From positions 62,001-126,000 of the forward strand of contig NZ_JABBPE010000005.1 of the NCBI RefSeq assembly GCF_012927455.1: DNA of 64,000 nucleotides, read 5' to 3'. Made by a program: the position numbers and the translations under genes. The stretch is from Polaromonas sp. Lineage in GTDB: Bacteria > Pseudomonadota > Gammaproteobacteria > Burkholderiales > Burkholderiaceae_C. The notes under the pieces are model-generated. The model saw only the letters and a list, made by a program, of their open reading frames with translations. It was not told the DNA's origin and ran no database searches. Of the stretch, positions 8,998-18,349 are shown in pieces; the first letter of the stretch is position 1; every line of letters begins with the position of its first letter.

Positions 8998-9090
8998 AAG
9001 CCAGGGCCGCGGAACCGGCTTCGCCGGGCCGCAGGCGCAGCGGCCCCCTCAAGAGGCAGCGAGCTACACGAAGTGGGCGAACGTGGAGGC
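8998..9090. repeat. GC-rich Comamonadaceae-type intergenic repeat
   Basis: Contains GGCTTCGCCGGGCC, CGGCCCCCTCAAGAGGCAGC and GAGCTACACGAAGTGGGCG. Its reverse complement aligns with the element inside ppc at 44417-44499 (shared order CTGCC..., GAGGGGGC, ...GCC, GGCGAA). It directly follows the era stop. Such elements are frequent between genes in this family; no function is known to me. Confidence 0.6.
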
Positions 9091-9097
9091 ACCATGT

Positions 9098-10240
9098 CTA
9101 CTCATAGCCGAAAGTTTTTACCCGTGCCTCGTCATCCGCCCAGCCCGAACGGACCTTGACCCAGATCTCCAGGAACACCTTGCCACCCGTAAGCGCTTCG
9201 AGTTCGTGCCGGGCCTCGGTACCGATGCGCTTGAGCTTTTCGCCCTTCTCGCCAATGATCATGCCCTTGTGACCGTCACGCTCGACGACGATGGTGGCGG
9301 CAATCTTGCGCAAATTGCCCTCTTCCTCGTACTGGTCGATCAGCACGGTAGAGGTGTAGGGCAGCTCGTCGCCGGTCAGGCGAAACAGTTTTTCTCGAAT
9401 GATCTCGGCGGCCATGAAGCGGTCGCTACGGTCGGTCAGCTCGTCGGCACCATACATCCACGGCTGCAGCGGCAGGTATTTTGAGCAAATGCCGAACAGC
9501 CGTTCGACATCCTTGGCATTGTTGGCCGACATGGGCACAAACTCGGCGAAGTTGTGGCGTTCCTGCATCTCCTTTAGCCAGGGCGCAATCTCGGCGCGGC
9601 GATGAATCAGGTCGAACTTGTTGGCCAGCAAAATCGCCGGGATTTTCTCGGGCAGCAAAGACAGTACTTTGGCGTCGGCCTGGTTGAATTGGCCTGCCTC
9701 CACGACAAACACGATCAGGTCCACGTCGTTGACGGCGCCGACCACCGTGCGGTTCAGCGAACGGTTCAAGGCATTGCTGTGCCGGGTCTGAAAGCCTGGC
9801 GTGTCGACAAAGACAAATTGCGTCGCATCGATAGTGCGCATGCCGGTGATACGGTGCCGGGTGGTTTGCGCCTTGCGCGAGGTGATGCTGATCTTCTGGC
9901 CGACCAGCGCATTGAGCAGGGTGGACTTGCCCACGTTGGGTTTGCCGACGATGGCAATCAGGCCGCAGCGCTGCTCGCCAACCGGGGGAATATTGGTTGC
10001 AGGCGAGTCTCTGTCAGGGGCGGGGACGGCGGCTCCGCGAGACACCAAAGCCTGGGTCAGCATGGCGCCTATCGCGTCCTGCTCCTGCCCGCGCTCTGGT
10101 GGAGGAGTCGACAGCTTGGCGGCCGCAGCCTTCACCACCGGTTTTGCTGCCGTTTTTGACGCAGCTTTTAACCCAACTTTAGGCGTGGTTTTGGGCGCCG
10201 CTTTTACCGGCTTGCTGGTTTCTTTTTTTACTGTACTCAT
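9098..10240 (-). CDS. era: GTPase Era with long Lys/Ala-rich N-terminal extension
   Basis: Essential GTPase that binds 16S rRNA during 30S maturation. The GTPase core begins near residue 93: G1 [14 protein letters not shown] (99-112), G2/G3 region with DTPGF, NKFD (G4), followed by a C-terminal KH domain with [13 protein letters not shown]. Total 380 residues, against about 300 usual for Era. The extra 90 residues start with a basic, alanine-rich stretch (many KAAPK/KTA words, residues 5-45), then a Pro-rich linker. An in-frame ATG at codon 60 could serve as an alternative start. Lies between rnc (61 bp) and recO, the usual order. Confidence 0.93.
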   Translation of the reverse strand: MSTVKKETSKPVKAAPKTTPKVGLKAASKTAAKPVVKAAAAKLSTPPPERGQEQDAIGAMLTQALVSRGAAVPAPDRDSPATNIPPVGEQRCGLIAIVGKPNVGKSTLLNALVGQKISITSRKAQTTRHRITGMRTIDATQFVFVDTPGFQTRHSNALNRSLNRTVVGAVNDVDLIVFVVEAGQFNQADAKVLSLLPEKIPAILLANKFDLIHRRAEIAPWLKEMQERHNFAEFVPMSANNAKDVERLFGICSKYLPLQPWMYGADELTDRSDRFMAAEIIREKLFRLTGDELPYTSTVLIDQYEEEGNLRKIAATIVVERDGHKGMIIGEKGEKLKRIGTEARHELEALTGGKVFLEIWVKVRSGWADDEARVKTFGYE

Positions 10241-10301
10241 GGTCTATCTATGGTGTTGGGCTGCGGCCCCCTGGTCCGAGCCAGGATTTGGCAGCGCGTA
10301 A

Positions 10302-11003
10302 TCAGGCGTCGAGTGTTTTGACAAACGTCAGCATGGCGGCTGCGGCGGCCTGCTCACCGGCCCGGCGCGAGCCGCCGATGCCGCGTTCAGCGCGTCCGAA
10401 TTCGGTGATTTCGCACTCCACATCGAAGGTCTGCTGGTGCGCGGCGCCCATGGTGCCCACCACGCGGTAAATGGGAAGATTCATTTTGCGCCCTTGCAGC
10501 CACTCCTGCAATTCGGTTTTGGGATCCTTGCCGATGGCCTGCATCTGCGGGTTGACTTCCACATCCTTAAACAGGCGACGCACCAGGCGGGAAGCGGCGT
10601 CGAAGCCGGCGTCGAGGTAAACCGCGCCAATCACCGCTTCCAACGCATCGGCCAAAATGGAAGGCCGCTTTTGGCCGCCGGACTTGGCCTCACCTTCGCC
10701 CAGACGCATCAGGCCCGCCAGGCCCAGCACCAACGCCAGGTTGTGCAGCGTGTCCTGCTTGACGAGGTTAGCCCTGACGCGCGACAAGTCGCCCTCAGGC
10801 AGTTCGCTCAGTTGCTCGTACAGCAACCCCGCCACGGCCAGATTGAGGACGGAATCCCCGAGGAACTCAATGCGTTCGTTATGGTCGGCCGAAAAACTGC
10901 GATGCGTTAACGCCTGTACCAGCAGTTTGGGATTGGAAAAATCATGCTGCAGGCGCTTTTGCAGGGCCAGCAGATCTGGACTTGAGGTGGCACTGGCTCG
11001 CAC
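10302..11003 (-). CDS. rnc: Ribonuclease III
   Basis: 233 residues, double-strand-specific endonuclease for rRNA and mRNA processing. The signature NERIEFLGDSVLNLAVAG (about 41-58) carries the acidic catalytic residues; a second acidic cluster lies in ADALEAVIGAVYLD. A double-stranded RNA-binding domain follows (DPKTELQEWLQGR to the end). GTG start, abutting the stop of the DUF4845 gene. It forms the lepA-lepB-DUF4845-rnc-era series. Confidence 0.95.
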   Translation of the reverse strand: MRASATSSPDLLALQKRLQHDFSNPKLLVQALTHRSFSADHNERIEFLGDSVLNLAVAGLLYEQLSELPEGDLSRVRANLVKQDTLHNLALVLGLAGLMRLGEGEAKSGGQKRPSILADALEAVIGAVYLDAGFDAASRLVRRLFKDVEVNPQMQAIGKDPKTELQEWLQGRKMNLPIYRVVGTMGAAHQQTFDVECEITEFGRAERGIGGSRRAGEQAAAAAMLTFVKTLDA

Positions 11004-11345
11004 TTACTTGGATCGGCCGTTGTACTTGAGCAGCAGGTAGGCCGGGCCAGCCATGTGAATTTCCTTGGTATAAGCAAAAGCCACCACGGTGTTGCCGCCT
11101 TCCTTGCTCACTTCCAGATCCTTGCCGGCGATTGATTTGATGTCATCAATCTGCGCGGCTTTGTCGAAAATGGACTTTACCTCGGCCACTGTGCTGCCCT
11201 CTTTGGCTTTGCTGGCCGCCTTGGTGATGGCCTGGTACTCAATCAGCGTAGGCGCAACCTGGGCAGCTAGCACCCCGGCGCAAGCCAGCACGATACCCAC
11301 AAACAGAAGGCCGATGAAGGAAATGCCGCGTTGCTGATGTTTCAT
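11004..11345 (-). CDS. DUF4845 domain protein
   Basis: 113 residues with one N-terminal membrane segment (GISFIGLLFVGIVLACAGVL, about 7-26) and a short periplasmic part. The Gly-Ile-Ser-Phe start followed by a hydrophobic stretch is pilin-like in look, but the family is DUF4845, regularly found between lepB and rnc in Betaproteobacteria. Function unknown. ATG start; a 1-base gap from rnc suggests coupled translation. Confidence 0.85.
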   Translation of the reverse strand: MKHQQRGISFIGLLFVGIVLACAGVLAAQVAPTLIEYQAITKAASKAKEGSTVAEVKSIFDKAAQIDDIKSIAGKDLEVSKEGGNTVVAFAYTKEIHMAGPAYLLLKYNGRSK

Positions 11346-11429
11346 TTTTTCTTTTACTCTAGCTGGTAAGCCGGATGAACGCTGTGAACTATGGCCTGGG
11401 CATTCCGCAGTCCGCCCCCCCTGCCGAAC

Positions 11430-12407
11430 TTACTGGAATGAACCAATACGTTTTAGATTGCCGAAATTCATCCAGACAAAAAAGGCTTTGCCGACGATGT
11501 TTTTTTCAGGGACAAAGCCCCAATAACGGGAATCGAGTGAATTGTCGCGGTTGTCGCCCATCATGAAATAGTGCCCTTCGGGCACCTTGCAAACCACCCC
11601 TTCGCTACTGTAGCGACAATTTTGCTTGAAGGGAAAATCATCGGCTCCGGGGATGAAGGCGGGTCGATCCTCGTCGTTAAGCAGACGGTATTTTTTGCTG
11701 CCGCTGACTTCCTCGAATTGCTTGGCGTAGCGCAGCGCATCCTCGTCAAAGAAATCAGGCAGTGGCGTCTTGGTTAGGGACTTGCCATTGATGGTGAGCT
11801 TTTTGTTGAGGTAAGCCACTTCGTCGCCTGGCACACCGACCACGCGTTTGATGTAGTCCAGGCTCGGCTTGGGTGGATAGCGAAACACCATCACGTCGCC
11901 GCGCTCGGGGCTATGGTTGTCAAGCAACTTGGTGTTGATGACGGGCAAGCGCACACCGTAATGGAATTTATTGACCAGAATCAGATCGTTGATCAGCAGC
12001 GTTGGAATCATCGATCCAGACGGAATCTTGAAGGGTTCAAACAGGAAAGACCGCAGCAGGAAAACCACCACAATCACGGGAAATAGACCTGCGGTCCAAT
12101 CCAGCCACCAAGGCTGCATGAGGAGGCGGTTTTTGGTTTCAACGGTGTGGTCATCGACCTGACTGATACCCATTTTGGCGAGCTCGCCCTGACGCCGCAA
12201 GGCACTTGCCTCAAGCGTTGCGACGGCTAGGCGCCGCTGCGGCAGAAAGTACACCCTCTCGGCCACCCAATAGATGCCTGTAACCAGCGTCGCCAAGAAC
12301 AGCAGCAGGGCAAAGTTGCCTTCGACCACACCAAAATACCAAGCTGCGCCGTACCCGATAAACATCGCCAGCACGATCGCTGTGATTGAACTCATGACAC
12401 CGCGCAT
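11430..12407 (-). CDS. lepB: Signal peptidase I
   Basis: 325 residues, inner-membrane serine protease that cleaves signal peptides of Sec/Tat substrates. Two membrane segments (about 5-45 and 107-120) precede the periplasmic domain. Catalytic Ser132 lies in KIPSGSMIPTLL and the general base Lys187 in YIKRVVGVPGD; the C-terminal box GDNRDNSLDSRYWG is intact. ATG shares one base with the lepA stop (TAATG), so the two are coupled. This enzyme would process the many exported proteins in the window. Confidence 0.96.
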   Translation of the reverse strand: MRGVMSSITAIVLAMFIGYGAAWYFGVVEGNFALLLFLATLVTGIYWVAERVYFLPQRRLAVATLEASALRRQGELAKMGISQVDDHTVETKNRLLMQPWWLDWTAGLFPVIVVVFLLRSFLFEPFKIPSGSMIPTLLINDLILVNKFHYGVRLPVINTKLLDNHSPERGDVMVFRYPPKPSLDYIKRVVGVPGDEVAYLNKKLTINGKSLTKTPLPDFFDEDALRYAKQFEEVSGSKKYRLLNDEDRPAFIPGADDFPFKQNCRYSSEGVVCKVPEGHYFMMGDNRDNSLDSRYWGFVPEKNIVGKAFFVWMNFGNLKRIGSFQ

Positions 12408-14218
12408 TAATCTTCCACCTGCAATATGGCCAGGAAGGCCTCTTGGGGCACTTCCACCGAACCGATTTGTTTCATGCGCTTTTTACCCGCTTTTTGTTTC
12501 TCAAGGAGCTTGCGTTTGCGTGAGATATCGCCGCCGTAGCATTTGGCAATCACGTTTTTACGCAGCGCTTTGATTGTCTCACGCGCAATAATGTTGGCTC
12601 CAATGGCCGCCTGGATCGCCACGTCAAATTGCTGCCGTGAAATGATCTCGCGCATCTTGGCCACCACGGCGCGTCCGCGATAGGCTGATTGGCTGCGGTG
12701 CACGATGATGGATAGCGCATCGACCTTCTCGCCGTTGAGCAAAATGTCGACCTTGACCACGTCGGAAGCGCGAAACTCCTTGAAAACGTAGTCCATCGAC
12801 GCGTAACCGCGTGACACGGATTTAAGCTTGTCAAAGAAATCGAGCACGATTTCGCCTAGCGGCATCTCGTAGGTGAGCATGACCTGCTTGCCGTGGTAGG
12901 CCATGTTCATTTGGACGCCGCGTTTGACGTTGGCCAGCGTCATGACGGCGCCGACATAATCCTGCGGCATATAAAGATGCACGGTAACTATAGGTTCGCG
13001 AATCTCGTTAACTCTTCCGGCATCTGGAATTTTCGAAGGATTTTCAACCCTGATGATTTCGCCATCGGCCTTGAGTACCTCGTACACCACGCTGGGAGCT
13101 GTCGTGATCAAATCCTGGTCGAATTCGCGCTCAAGGCGCTCCTGGACGATCTCCATGTGGAGCAGGCCGAGGAAGCCGCAGCGAAAGCCAAAGCCGAGGG
13201 CCTGACTTACCTCAGGTTCGTAATGCAGCGACGCGTCATTGAGCTTGAGCTTTTCCAGCGCATCGCGTAAAGAGTCGTACTCGCTGGCCTCGCTCGGATA
13301 CAGACCGGCAAACACCTGCGGCTGGATTTCCTTGAAGCCGGGCAAGGCCTCGGTGGCCGTGAATGCAGCGCCACCTGTGCCGGGTTTGATCATGGTCAGT
13401 GTGTCGCCAACGCGCGCGGCCTGCAGTTCCTTGATGCCAGCGATCACAAAGCCCACTTCCCCAGCCTCCAGTGACGGACGATCTTCGGTGTGGGGGGTGA
13501 AGACTCCCAGCTGGTCGGCGTTGTAAGTGGCTTCACTGGCCATGAGCTTGATGCGATCGCCCTTCGCCAGACGCCCGTCCACCACACGCACCAGCATGAC
13601 CACGCCTACATAAGCGTCGTACCAGCTGTCAATGATCATGGCGCGCAACGCGCCCAAGGGATTCCCTTGGGGTGGTGGGATCTTGGCAATCACGGCTTCG
13701 AGAATCTCGTCAATGCCCATGCCGGTCTTGGCGCTGCAGGGGATGGCATCGGTCGCATCAATGCCGATAACGTCCTCAATTTCCTGCTTGGCGTTTTCCG
13801 GATCGGCCTGCGGCAAATCCATCTTGTTGAGTACCGGCACGACTGTCACGCCCAGGTCCAGCGCGGTGTAGCAGTTGGCAACGGTTTGCGCTTCCACGCC
13901 TTGGCTGGCATCCACCACTAGCAGCGCACCTTCACAGGCAGACAAAGAGCGGCTCACTTCGTATGAGAAGTCCACGTGACCCGGTGTATCGATCAGATTG
14001 AGGTGATAAACCTGACCATCGCGTGCCTTGTATTTCAGCGTAGCGGTCTGCGCCTTGATGGTTATCCCACGCTCTTTCTCAAGCTCCATCGAATCGAGCA
14101 CCTGCGCACTCATCTCACGATCCTGCAAGCCGCCACAGCGTTGAATGATTCGATCTGCGAGCGTGGATTTGCCGTGATCAATGTGCGCAATGATCGAAAA
14201 ATTTCTGATGTGATTCAT
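12407..14218 (-). CDS. lepA: Elongation factor 4 (LepA)
   Basis: 603 residues, ribosome-associated GTPase acting in translation and back-translocation. G1 motif [13 protein letters not shown] (11-23), G3 DTPGHVDF, G4 NKMD, and the LepA-specific C-terminal domain ending in basic residues ([19 protein letters not shown]). I take the ATG at 14218; the frame also offers TTG one codon earlier. A strong hairpin terminator lies only 65 bp upstream, so lepA needs its own promoter between the two, or read-through. Confidence 0.96.
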   Translation of the reverse strand: MNHIRNFSIIAHIDHGKSTLADRIIQRCGGLQDREMSAQVLDSMELEKERGITIKAQTATLKYKARDGQVYHLNLIDTPGHVDFSYEVSRSLSACEGALLVVDASQGVEAQTVANCYTALDLGVTVVPVLNKMDLPQADPENAKQEIEDVIGIDATDAIPCSAKTGMGIDEILEAVIAKIPPPQGNPLGALRAMIIDSWYDAYVGVVMLVRVVDGRLAKGDRIKLMASEATYNADQLGVFTPHTEDRPSLEAGEVGFVIAGIKELQAARVGDTLTMIKPGTGGAAFTATEALPGFKEIQPQVFAGLYPSEASEYDSLRDALEKLKLNDASLHYEPEVSQALGFGFRCGFLGLLHMEIVQERLEREFDQDLITTAPSVVYEVLKADGEIIRVENPSKIPDAGRVNEIREPIVTVHLYMPQDYVGAVMTLANVKRGVQMNMAYHGKQVMLTYEMPLGEIVLDFFDKLKSVSRGYASMDYVFKEFRASDVVKVDILLNGEKVDALSIIVHRSQSAYRGRAVVAKMREIISRQQFDVAIQAAIGANIIARETIKALRKNVIAKCYGGDISRKRKLLEKQKAGKKRMKQIGSVEVPQEAFLAILQVED

Positions 14219-14282
14219 CAAAGAGAACGCCTAAGTACTTGAAAGCAATGCGAAGAAGTTGCACGCCAATCGCATGAACCAT

Positions 14283-14313
14283 AAAAAAGGGCGCGTCGAG
14301 TAGCGACGCGCCC
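14283..14313 (-). terminator. Rho-independent terminator upstream of lepA
   Basis: Perfect 10-bp stem (14289-14298 with 14304-14313, GGGCGCGTCG), 5-base loop, followed on the minus strand by a run of six U (14283-14288). It ends a minus-strand transcript before lepA. mucD ends almost 500 bp upstream. Confidence 0.85.
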
Positions 14314-14347
14314 TGAACCAACAATCTATGGCAACTGCGATAGTTGG
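14283..14347 (-). ncRNA. Candidate small RNA or lepA leader ending at the terminator
   Basis: On the minus strand a good -10 box TACAAT (14354-14359) is followed by about 65 nt without a sensible ORF, then by the strong terminator. Within it, AACTATCGCAGTT can form a small stem. The -35 region is poor (TTCGAC, spacing 14). This could be a small RNA gene or an attenuated leader for lepA. Confidence 0.3.
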
Positions 14348-14359
14348 AGCTTCATTGTA

Positions 14360-14806
14360 GGCAAAAAGCCCGTGTCGAACAGTCCCAAAACGGCCAAATC
14401 TTTGACGTTGCAAGGTAGCAACAAGAAACTTATGCACAGCTTGTTCACAATTTATACTGTTTACCTATGGACAACTTGTGGGTGATCTGTGGATCGACAG
14501 TGCGCAGCACGGATTGACGGGGAAATCCCGAACTTCCTGTACTTTGATATATCGGAACAGCATAAAAATCTTGCTACATTCTAACCAAATTCATCAGTAA
14601 CCTATATTTATAGTAAGTGAGCGCAAACAGACATGCATACGTTTTCTCATCGAAATATATTTTTAGAACTGGTAAAAACACTCTACTTTTTCTGAGAAAA
14701 AACCGCAGCCGAGCGAGCAATAGGGTCTTTTGATGGCTCGAATGTACAACTTGCTGAACACCAGCGATCAAATGAAGAGCCCGTCGCCTGAGCCATGGTC
14801 AAAACA
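14360..14806. other. AT-rich spacer between mucD and lepA with DnaA-box-like sites
   Basis: No supported gene. 14540-14700 is clearly more AT-rich than its surroundings. TTATGCACA at 14430-14438 fits the DnaA-box consensus TTWTNCACA; TTGTTCACA (14441-14449) and the complement of TGTGGATCG (14489-14497) are one and two mismatches away. Short ORFs here look random. Confidence 0.35.
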
Positions 14807-16300
14807 TCAGCGTCCCGGCCGGATCAGCGCATACTGCGCCAACTCGGCGCGCCGGAACAAGACATTGACGACCTTTGACTTGTCAATTTTCGCCAACGCA
14901 GCCTCAAACTCCTTGACGCTTGTGACTTCAGAATTCGCAATCGCAACAATCACATCGCCCTCGCGAAGTCCTGCCCGTGCTGCCGCACCTTCAGCAGTGT
15001 CGACTTTTACCCCTCCCTTGATCTTGAGTTCCTTTTTTTGCGCTTCAGGCAGATCACTCACCGCCAGACCCACCACTTGCGCGGGACCAGCCACTGGCGG
15101 CTTGGGCTCTGGAGCGGAAGTTTTACGCACTGGTTTTTCTGGCTCTATTTCTGCGATAGTGACCGACAGATCTTTCACCACACCACGCCTGAATACAGTG
15201 ATCGCAGCCTTGGTACCAGGCTTTACATTGCCCACCATACGTGGAAGATCGCTGGAATTGTCAATCGATTTACCCTCAAACTTAGTAATGATGTCTCCGG
15301 CTTCTATGCCTGCCTTTTCTGCTGGCGCACCACTTTCAACACCTCTTACCAGTGCCCCCTGGGCCTTGCCCAGACCTATGGACTCGGCCACTTCCTTGGT
15401 GACACGATCGATCTGAACGCCAATGCGCCCACGCGTTACCTTGCCGCTACTGCGCAACTGGTCTGATACCCGCGCCGCTTCGTCGATCGGTATGGCAAAG
15501 GAAATACCTTGAAAGCCGCCTGAGCGTGAATAAATTTGACTGTTGATGCCCACGACCTCCCCACGCATATTGATCAGAGGACCACCCGAGTTGCCCGGAT
15601 TAATGGCCACATCCGTCTGGATGAAAGGCAGGTAGTCGCCGGTATCACGTTGCTTGGCGCTGACAATGCCCGCCGTTACGGTGTTCTCAAGGCCAAAGGG
15701 CGAACCAATAGCCATGACCCATTCGCCCACCTTGAGGCGATTCATATCACCGATTTTTACAGCGGGCAACCCGGTCGCCTCGATCTTGACCACCGCTACG
15801 TCGCTGCGCTTGTCCGCCCCGATAATTTTGGCCTTGAATTCGCGTTTGTCCGGCAGGGTGACGATCACTTCATCCGCGCCTTCCACCACATGGGCGTTTG
15901 TCATGACAAAGCCGTCGGCCGTGAGAATGAACCCCGAGCCCACGCCACGCGGCTGGTCCTCGTCCGGTTGCTGCGGCTGGGGCTGCGGGTGGTTGCGATC
16001 CGGCCGCGGCGCGCGAGGCATGTTGGGGGGAACCGGGATCCCGAAACGCTTAAAAAACTCAAGCATCTGCTCGTCGGCGCCCCCTGGGCCAGACGCTTTG
16101 ACTTTCTCAAGCGTTCGGATATTGACCACCGATGGCCCCACTTGCTCCACCAAGTCAGTAAAGTCAGGCAGCGTACGGCCTTGCGCCCAAACGGATTGGA
16201 CAGGCAGCACAGTACTTGCGGCAACGGCCGCCAGCAACCCTGCAGCAAAATAAGAGCGCAGGGGTTTCCAGTTCATTTCAAGCATCATCGGCCTCGTCAT
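14807..16300 (-). CDS. mucD: Do-family periplasmic serine protease MucD/DegP
   Basis: 497 residues. Signal peptide 1-40 (VWAQ cleavage), trypsin-like domain with His137 (TNAHVV), Asp167 (KRSDVAVVK) and Ser238 (NPGNSGGPL), then two PDZ domains (about 285-380 and 400-490). A Pro/Gln-rich loop at 92-118 corresponds to the LA-loop region of DegP. It degrades or refolds misfolded envelope proteins and closes the sigma-E operon rpoE-rseA-rseB-mucD. ATG start; 138-bp gap from rseB. Confidence 0.95.
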   Translation of the reverse strand: MTRPMMLEMNWKPLRSYFAAGLLAAVAASTVLPVQSVWAQGRTLPDFTDLVEQVGPSVVNIRTLEKVKASGPGGADEQMLEFFKRFGIPVPPNMPRAPRPDRNHPQPQPQQPDEDQPRGVGSGFILTADGFVMTNAHVVEGADEVIVTLPDKREFKAKIIGADKRSDVAVVKIEATGLPAVKIGDMNRLKVGEWVMAIGSPFGLENTVTAGIVSAKQRDTGDYLPFIQTDVAINPGNSGGPLINMRGEVVGINSQIYSRSGGFQGISFAIPIDEAARVSDQLRSSGKVTRGRIGVQIDRVTKEVAESIGLGKAQGALVRGVESGAPAEKAGIEAGDIITKFEGKSIDNSSDLPRMVGNVKPGTKAAITVFRRGVVKDLSVTIAEIEPEKPVRKTSAPEPKPPVAGPAQVVGLAVSDLPEAQKKELKIKGGVKVDTAEGAAARAGLREGDVIVAIANSEVTSVKEFEAALAKIDKSKVVNVLFRRAELAQYALIRPGR

Positions 16301-16438
16301 AAATAAATAAATGGGGGGTGATCAGATAAAAAGATGGTGAACAAAAATTCACACCAAAGCAAGTGGGGTCAGGACCAATAAAAGCAAACTACCGTGCTGC
16401 ACAAAATTCTGGTGTCATGGCAAAAGTATGCCCGGCAA

Positions 16439-17563
16439 CTATTTCTTACGCTGCATCCCGTCGGCAAAGAGCCGTAAGGTCGTCATGGGCACCTCGCCCA
16501 TGACGGTTACCCAATAACCCTCGATCTGTTTGGTCATGGTCTGGGTAGCGCCCAACGAAAGGCTGGACTCTTTGTCATGGCGCTGCCGATCAAAACGCTC
16601 CACAAAAACCGAGACCGACGCCAGCCCGTCTGAAAATATCCATTGAAGTGGTTCTTCGCCAATCACACCATTTGTCGCGTTAGCCGGGCGCTTGTAGCAA
16701 CTCATGGACTTGAAGCCAGCCACCGGCGCCCTCATAACCCAACCTTCGGCGCTTGCCGTAGTCTTTACCAGCACAGGTTTTTCAACGCGGTAGCCGTCTA
16801 CCTTGGTCATCATTTGCACGAGTTTGTCCATTTTCACGGGCGCATCGAGTTTCAATTCCGAAAAAGCCGCCTGCTCGAGCACTTTGCCATCGGTATCCAG
16901 TGTCTGCAGCTTTACCACCAAACCCTTTTTCTGTTCGGTCCAGACACGGTAGCCGAAACGCAGCTTGTCTTTTGGAACAAGTACGATGATGTCGGCTTCG
17001 ACTCCAGCCACGCGCTCGGCGCCATCGTGCCGAACCTTGTAGAAGTCGGCAATGCGGCTGTCGGTCGATTGAAGCAACTCGGGAAATATTCCCAATGACT
17101 CCCGTTTTTCGCTGCGCACCACTTTATGGTCCGGCAGAAAGGTGACGACTTGGTCGTTGTGCCGAAAGATGGAACGCGGCGCGCCTGTGAGCGTTTCAAC
17201 CCGCTCCAACTGCTGACCGCCTTCGCAAACACGCCAGATTTTGGCGCTGGACATGGCCCCGCCAGACTGCACGACAAACGTCCCGACATACGAAAGTTTC
17301 CTGGATGCTTCGTGGATGCGCTTTAACCAGTCATTAATGTGTTTGGACTCTGCTTCCGCAGGCAACACAGCGCGGCTGGGTGCGGGTCCAGCCGCTTCGA
17401 AGGCTTTAGCGCCCTCATCCTCGGCGGAGGTGGTTAACTTTCCTTGGGGCGGTGGCCCACTATGAAAAAGCACTGCCGGCAAAAATCCTTGGGCCGCTAC
17501 ATAATTCGTAGCTAGAAGCGACCATGTAGCAAGGGCTAGAAGGCGAAAACACCTGGAATTCAT
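16439..17563 (-). CDS. rseB: Sigma-E regulatory protein RseB/MucB
   Basis: About 374 residues. Periplasmic protein that binds RseA and senses envelope damage. I choose the ATG at 17563 because it begins a proper signal peptide (MNSRCFRLLALATWSLLATN, cleavage after VAAQ); a GTG at 17599, adjacent to the rseA stop, would add 12 residues in front. MucB/RseB features: WLKRIHEASRKLSYVGTFVVQ, then FLPDHKVVRSEKR, and a C-terminal domain with WIFSDGLASVSVFVERFD. The signal-peptide DNA resembles a diverged copy of the window's palindromic repeat. Confidence 0.9.
   Translation of the reverse strand: MNSRCFRLLALATWSLLATNYVAAQGFLPAVLFHSGPPPQGKLTTSAEDEGAKAFEAAGPAPSRAVLPAEAESKHINDWLKRIHEASRKLSYVGTFVVQSGGAMSSAKIWRVCEGGQQLERVETLTGAPRSIFRHNDQVVTFLPDHKVVRSEKRESLGIFPELLQSTDSRIADFYKVRHDGAERVAGVEADIIVLVPKDKLRFGYRVWTEQKKGLVVKLQTLDTDGKVLEQAAFSELKLDAPVKMDKLVQMMTKVDGYRVEKPVLVKTTASAEGWVMRAPVAGFKSMSCYKRPANATNGVIGEEPLQWIFSDGLASVSVFVERFDRQRHDKESSLSLGATQTMTKQIEGYWVTVMGEVPMTTLRLFADGMQRKK
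17495..17540 (-). repeat. Possible diverged palindromic repeat copy within the rseB signal-peptide region
   Basis: On the minus strand CTTCTAGCCC, then TAC, then GGTCGCTTCTAGCTAC, then AATTATGTAGCG keeps the order of repeat blocks (CTCTAGCCCA, TACGGGCGC, AGCTAC, AATTNGTAGCA). Identity is partial and chance similarity cannot be excluded. Confidence 0.3.
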
Positions 17564-17599
17564 GGATTTATGCAAGCAGGGCCTGAGTTCGGAGCTCAC

Positions 17600-18238
17600 T
17601 CAACGTCTCGCATTCTGCGGTGCTTCAAAAGTAGCGTTTCGCAAAAAACCCGAGGGCACCTGCAAGGCAGAGTTACCTCCCAACTGTCTGTGTGCTGCCA
17701 GCAGTTCCTCAAGCCTGGCATCGCGCACCATCGGGCCTTGCGGCGAAGTCACCACAACTTGCTGGACGCCGGGACCCTGGGCAAGCTGCGGCGCAACGGC
17801 CGGCGAAATAAATCCAGAAACGTTCCAGGCGACGGCGGTCACGGCGGCAAGGGAAGCCAGGCCAGCGAGCAGCTTCCAGCGAAAATTACCATCATTGGAC
17901 GCCGCGCCCCGGTGGTGTATCAAGTCAGCGGCAGCATTTCCACTGACCAGAACTGTGGAATCAAAGTCAAGTGGTAGCATTTCGGCCGTAGAGAAAGATT
18001 CCTGCGCGATGCGTTGGCTGAGCCGACTCACAAACGCCATGTCCGCACCATGCGTTGCGAGCACCGACAGACCAGCAGGCAATCGAAGCACCTCACCGAT
18101 CAGGTGGTAGGTGTTCCAGTCGGCAAGCGCGGACCCGCCGCGCTCGCAGACCTGGAGTACAGCTGCAACATCCCCGCTGCTCAACTGGCCATCGGCCAAG
18201 GCAGACATGAGTTCGCTGGTTTGCTGAAACGGTTTCAT
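17600..18238 (-). CDS. rseA: Anti-sigma-E factor RseA/MucA
   Basis: 212 residues. The N-terminal part (1-90; SELMSALADGQL, then WNTYHLIGEVLR) is the RseA_N sigma-binding domain. One membrane segment lies near 123-142 (LLAGLASLAAVTAVAWNVSGF), with a short periplasmic C-terminus that would meet RseB. It holds sigma-E inactive until regulated proteolysis. ATG start; 111 bp downstream of rpoE. Confidence 0.9.
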   Translation of the reverse strand: MKPFQQTSELMSALADGQLSSGDVAAVLQVCERGGSALADWNTYHLIGEVLRLPAGLSVLATHGADMAFVSRLSQRIAQESFSTAEMLPLDFDSTVLVSGNAAADLIHHRGAASNDGNFRWKLLAGLASLAAVTAVAWNVSGFISPAVAPQLAQGPGVQQVVVTSPQGPMVRDARLEELLAAHRQLGGNSALQVPSGFLRNATFEAPQNARR

Positions 18239-18349
18239 GATGTGTTTGGGCAGCGTAGCTGCCAGTTTCTTAATGGCTGAAAAACTTGCTCTTACTCGCT
18301 ATCCGCTCTTCATGATCTTTGTGCTCTTCAACGCTTGGGCTCTAACGCT

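Noticed and set aside
14231..14437. 68-codon minus-strand ORF upstream of lepA
   Set aside because: It reads straight through the strong terminator at 14283-14313 and has no protein-like features.
15536..16306. Long plus-strand frame opposite mucD
   Set aside because: Complementary to a well-conserved serine protease gene; no recognisable domain.
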